64,000 nucleotides of DNA, taken from positions 1 to 64,000 of the forward strand of contig CAZGAU010000003.1 in assembly GCA_964523725.1 (NCBI GenBank), given 5' to 3'. The stretch is from JADJNW01 sp964523725. GTDB taxonomy: Bacteria > Bacteroidota > Bacteroidia > Chitinophagales > Saprospiraceae. The translations under genes and the position numbers were made by a program. This document shows, in pieces, positions 61,953 to 64,000 of the stretch; position 1 is the first letter of the stretch, and each line of letters begins with the position of its first letter. The notes under the pieces were generated by a model, which was not told the DNA's origin, did not search any database, and worked only from the letters and a program-made list of their open reading frames with translations.

Positions 61953-62435
61953 TTAATTCGCTCTTTTCACCGCCGCGATAAAGCACTGCACCTCGGCATT
62001 GCGGATATGGATTGTTTCAATCGACTGATTTTCAAATAATTGCCCGATTATTGTTTCTGCATCCTGTTCGCCGACTTGCTTGGCCGCGATCATCCGGCCT
62101 TCTTTATTATAGGCACGCAATACCAATGGAATAGGGAGTCGCCCGTTCTTTACATCCGCCGGAAAATTATTTACTTCTTTATACGGGGTGCATGCATGCG
62201 CGTGAATATACACCGGACCCACTTCATTATACGGATTATCGCTACCCACCGGCGCGTAGGAAAACAACAGGCGTTCCTCGCCGGGCTGCGTTTGCCGGAG
62301 GCAGGAACGACAAGGCCCGGAGCCAAGCTCACCGGCGATGCTTTTCTCTACCGCGTGTCCGAAATCATCCTGCATGGTTTGCCGGATCCGGTCGGAATAT
62401 TCTTTTGGAATGGGTAAATATTGGAAGTTATTCAT
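61953..62435 (-). CDS. DUF1203 domain protein
   Basis: 160 residues from MNNFQYLPIPKEYSDRIRQT. The family signature GPCRSCLRQTQPGEERLLFS and NEVGPVYIHAHAC is present, with conserved Cys and His that may bind a metal. Function unknown. A longer frame to 62489 gives a hydrophobic N-terminus that I regard as spurious. Confidence 0.88.
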   Translation of the reverse strand: MNNFQYLPIPKEYSDRIRQTMQDDFGHAVEKSIAGELGSGPCRSCLRQTQPGEERLLFSYAPVGSDNPYNEVGPVYIHAHACTPYKEVNNFPADVKNGRLPIPLVLRAYNKEGRMIAAKQVGEQDAETIIGQLFENQSIETIHIRNAEVQCFIAAVKRAN

Positions 62436-62659
62436 AAATTTGATAATTAATGTTTTGTGTTTTATTACAAAGGTAAGATCAAATAGCACCTGCTACAACC
62501 CGATTGTTGCGGAAGTGGGGAATGTGTTGTAAATTGGAGATGGAGAAGGATATTGTAAATGAAAAAACAGGGTAAGAAATGAGAGAATTTGAATTGCTGA
62601 TCAGAAATCTTAAATTTGTTATGAATGATCAATCGTTTGATAAATAAATATTGGTAGAT

Positions 62660-63241
62660 ATGAAGAGCTCAGCACAAAAAATACCAGAATCATTGATATA
62701 TGAGATGGTACAAGGGAAACCAATCTATTATAAAGGATATAAGGATTATCTAAAAGGGGAGAAACAATTAGAGCAACTAATGGGAAGCAGCAAGTTTCAG
62801 GCATTTTTAGTAACAGAATTAATATTTCTGATAAGAACCTTTTTAGGTAATGATTATTTCATTTTTTCAAATGAAATCGGGCTTCAGTTTTCAAAGAACT
62901 CCTGGAGAGCAGCAGATATCGCCATTATAAAGAAAAGTGAAAGTGAAAAAATTGATGATAAATACTTAAGTACGCCACCGGAATATGTAATAGAAATTGA
63001 TACCAAAGCGGATTTAAAAGAAATTGAAAACCCATTGGGATATTATCAGGAAAAGACCGAAGATTTAATAAAATTCGGCGTCAAGAAAGTTATATGGATA
63101 TTTACAGATACCCAAAAAATCATGATCGCAGAAAAGGGTAATAAGAAATGGGAGATAATGGATTGGGATCAAGATGTTGAATTTGTTAAAGGATTGATTA
63201 TTAATATCAAACAAATACTGATTGAAAATAATTTGGAATAA
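62660..63241 (+). CDS. Uma2-family PD-(D/E)XK nuclease-like protein
   Basis: 193 residues. Core motifs FIFSNEIGLQFSKN, WRAADIAIIKK (Asp) and PEYVIEIDTKAD (E-x-D/K) fit the Uma2 family, which has the restriction endonuclease fold. Biological role unknown; many genomes have several copies. The gene is markedly more AT-rich than its surroundings. ATG at 62660 is preferred to the TTG at 62651. Confidence 0.87.
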   Translation: MKSSAQKIPESLIYEMVQGKPIYYKGYKDYLKGEKQLEQLMGSSKFQAFLVTELIFLIRTFLGNDYFIFSNEIGLQFSKNSWRAADIAIIKKSESEKIDDKYLSTPPEYVIEIDTKADLKEIENPLGYYQEKTEDLIKFGVKKVIWIFTDTQKIMIAEKGNKKWEIMDWDQDVEFVKGLIINIKQILIENNLE

Positions 63242-63254
63242 AGGCGGAGTTTCC

Positions 63255-63309
63255 AGAGGATATTACGATGAGCAATCGGATCATGCCGAATCCTCTTTGA
63301 GAGACTCGA
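63255..63309. repeat. Hairpin and half of an inverted repeat flanking the orphan gene
   Basis: AGAGGAT (63255-63261) and ATCCTCT (63290-63296) form a hairpin with inner ATGA/TCAT. Directly after it AGAGACTCGA (63300-63309) is matched by its inverse TCGAGTCTCT (63866-63875) beyond the orphan gene. Confidence 0.6.
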
Positions 63310-63346
63310 AGGAGACGTAATATTATATTTATATTATGTTTTAGAA

Positions 63347-63859
63347 ATGAGAATTAATTACAGAGAGTTTATTCCACCGGAAGAATTGGCAACCAAGGAT
63401 GTAAAGTCCTGGAGCAAATATGAAGCAAAAAAATATTTTGAATGGTTTTTAAAGGAAAAAGAAAACCGAATTCTTTTATTTAAGACATTCATAAATGGAG
63501 CTAATGAATTCGAAGATTTATTGAAGGAAACCTTTCTTCTTTTTCTTCAAAACGGCTTCATTGTTGGCAAAAAAGGGGATTGCGTATTAACCAACTTAGG
63601 ATATGCATTAGCTGCTGACTTTGGAATTTATTTGGGAGAAATTATCATTAATAAAAGAGAAGATTTAAACTGGAAACTAGTTAAAGTTCCTAAGAGTGAT
63701 CCTTGTTATAATCTCCCAGTTATATCTGGATACACCTCAAAACCTGATTATTTTGATCCTGTTGGGATTTCAATTACAAATTGGAATCAAATTCTTAATG
63801 AAAAAGAGGACTTAGCATTTTTTATTGAGCTACTTGAGTATTCACTAAAAAAACCGTGA
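63347..63859 (+). CDS. Hypothetical protein, AT-rich orphan
   Basis: 170 residues, cytoplasmic, no motif recognised. Starts MRINYREFIPPEELATKDVK; mixed helix and strand. The segment KYEAKKYFEWFLKEKENRIL is clearly helical. Base composition is AT-rich like the Uma2 gene next to it. It is flanked by a 10-base inverted repeat (63300-63309 and 63866-63875), which may mark a recent insertion. Confidence 0.7.
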   Translation: MRINYREFIPPEELATKDVKSWSKYEAKKYFEWFLKEKENRILLFKTFINGANEFEDLLKETFLLFLQNGFIVGKKGDCVLTNLGYALAADFGIYLGEIIINKREDLNWKLVKVPKSDPCYNLPVISGYTSKPDYFDPVGISITNWNQILNEKEDLAFFIELLEYSLKKP

Positions 63860-63899
63860 AGTTTGTCGAGTCTCTGCCGGTACTCAACGATGAGTAATC

Positions 63900-64000
63900 C
63901 TAATCGGCGGTACTCCGCGCCATTTCCCAGCCAACAATCGCTTTTTTCCGCGTGCTGCCCCAGTGATATTCGCCGAGTTTGCCTTCCTTGCGGATCACGC
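63900..64000 (-). CDS. Methylated-DNA-protein cysteine methyltransferase (Ogt/Ada type), C-terminal end
   Basis: On the minus strand the last 33 codons read VIRKEGKLGEYHWGSTRKKA and IVGWEMARSTAD then stop TAG (63900-63902). HRVI-x-KxGxLGxYxWGxxRKxALL is the hallmark C-terminus of O6-alkylguanine-DNA alkyltransferases. The active-site Cys (PCHRVI) would be just outside the window. The gene start is outside too, so a stand-alone Ogt cannot be told from an Ada fusion. Confidence 0.8.
   Translation of the reverse strand, partial: VIRKEGKLGEYHWGSTRKKAIVGWEMARSTAD

Overview
The window reads as a chromosomal segment of a Bacteroidota bacterium, most likely of the Saprospiria (Lewinella/Haliscomenobacter-like) group. 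The signs are a type IX secretion C-terminal sorting domain on an M4 peptidase, start codons preceded by A-rich stretches rather than Shine-Dalgarno sites, TAnnTTTG-type -7 promoter boxes, a CusA pump fused to a TolC-like domain, and many Bacteroidota-typical families (Haem_bd, DUF3365, DUF547, DUF2157, RimK plus aspartoacylase pair). No rRNA, tRNA, CRISPR array or intact insertion sequence was seen.

Layout. 1-3.9 kb: persulfide/sulfur cluster with two paralogous metallo-beta-lactamase/rhodanese proteins (the first cut by the window edge), a single rhodanese, a PNPOx-like flavoprotein and a haem-binding lipoprotein. 4.0-7.15 kb: a compact three-gene operon pairing effector-associated-domain (EAD11-like) proteins with an ABC ATPase and an eight-helix membrane protein; it is the best candidate here for an undescribed system. 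7.2-8.4 kb: an orphan helical protein and an intergenic field full of short palindromes. 8.4-15.7 kb: 1-Cys peroxiredoxin, then a heavy-metal RND efflux locus (His-rich exported protein, CusA-TolC fusion, CusB adaptor, Haem_bd protein). 15.7-17.3 kb: mlaE/mlaF-like lipid transport pair. 17.5-29.7 kb: SDR, GNAT, an exported coiled-coil protein, an XRE/DUF2083 regulator, DPP-IV peptidase, YbjQ, SmpB, DUF547, alpha/beta hydrolase and an ECF sigma factor with a membrane-anchored anti-sigma-like/beta-barrel partner.

29.9-33.3 kb: parC followed by a small PIN toxin-antitoxin module that lies between two exact copies of the last 24 coding bases of parC, as expected of a small integrated cassette. 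33.3-43.9 kb: M1 peptidase, MBL hydrolase, MacB-like permease, a large BNR/sortilin-like exported protein and an O-antigen ligase-like protein. 43.9-44.2 kb holds a deletion scar that joins the start of an isoquinoline oxidoreductase alpha gene to the end of its beta gene. 44.2-52.7 kb: DUF2157 protein, aspartoacylase/RimK pair, T9SS-exported M4 peptidase, small exported proteins and a NUDIX hydrolase. 53.1-62.4 kb: cysteine synthase family enzyme, fatty acid hydroxylase, NTF2-like protein, a three-gene two-component operon, hemL, methyltransferase, aromatic amino acid decarboxylase and DUF1203. 62.5-63.9 kb is an AT-rich patch (Uma2 nuclease-like plus an orphan), and the last 100 bases carry the end of an ogt/ada-type DNA alkyltransferase gene.

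Non-coding DNA is unusually structured: a pair of related roughly 85-90 bp palindromic elements (38.7 and 55.5 kb), 14-bp and 8-bp tandem repeats, and perfect 13-14 bp inverted repeats placed just after stop codons. Several genes have a TAnnTTTG-like box ending only 3-5 bases before ATG, suggesting leaderless transcripts. All functional calls come from reading the sequence against remembered family features; no database search was run.
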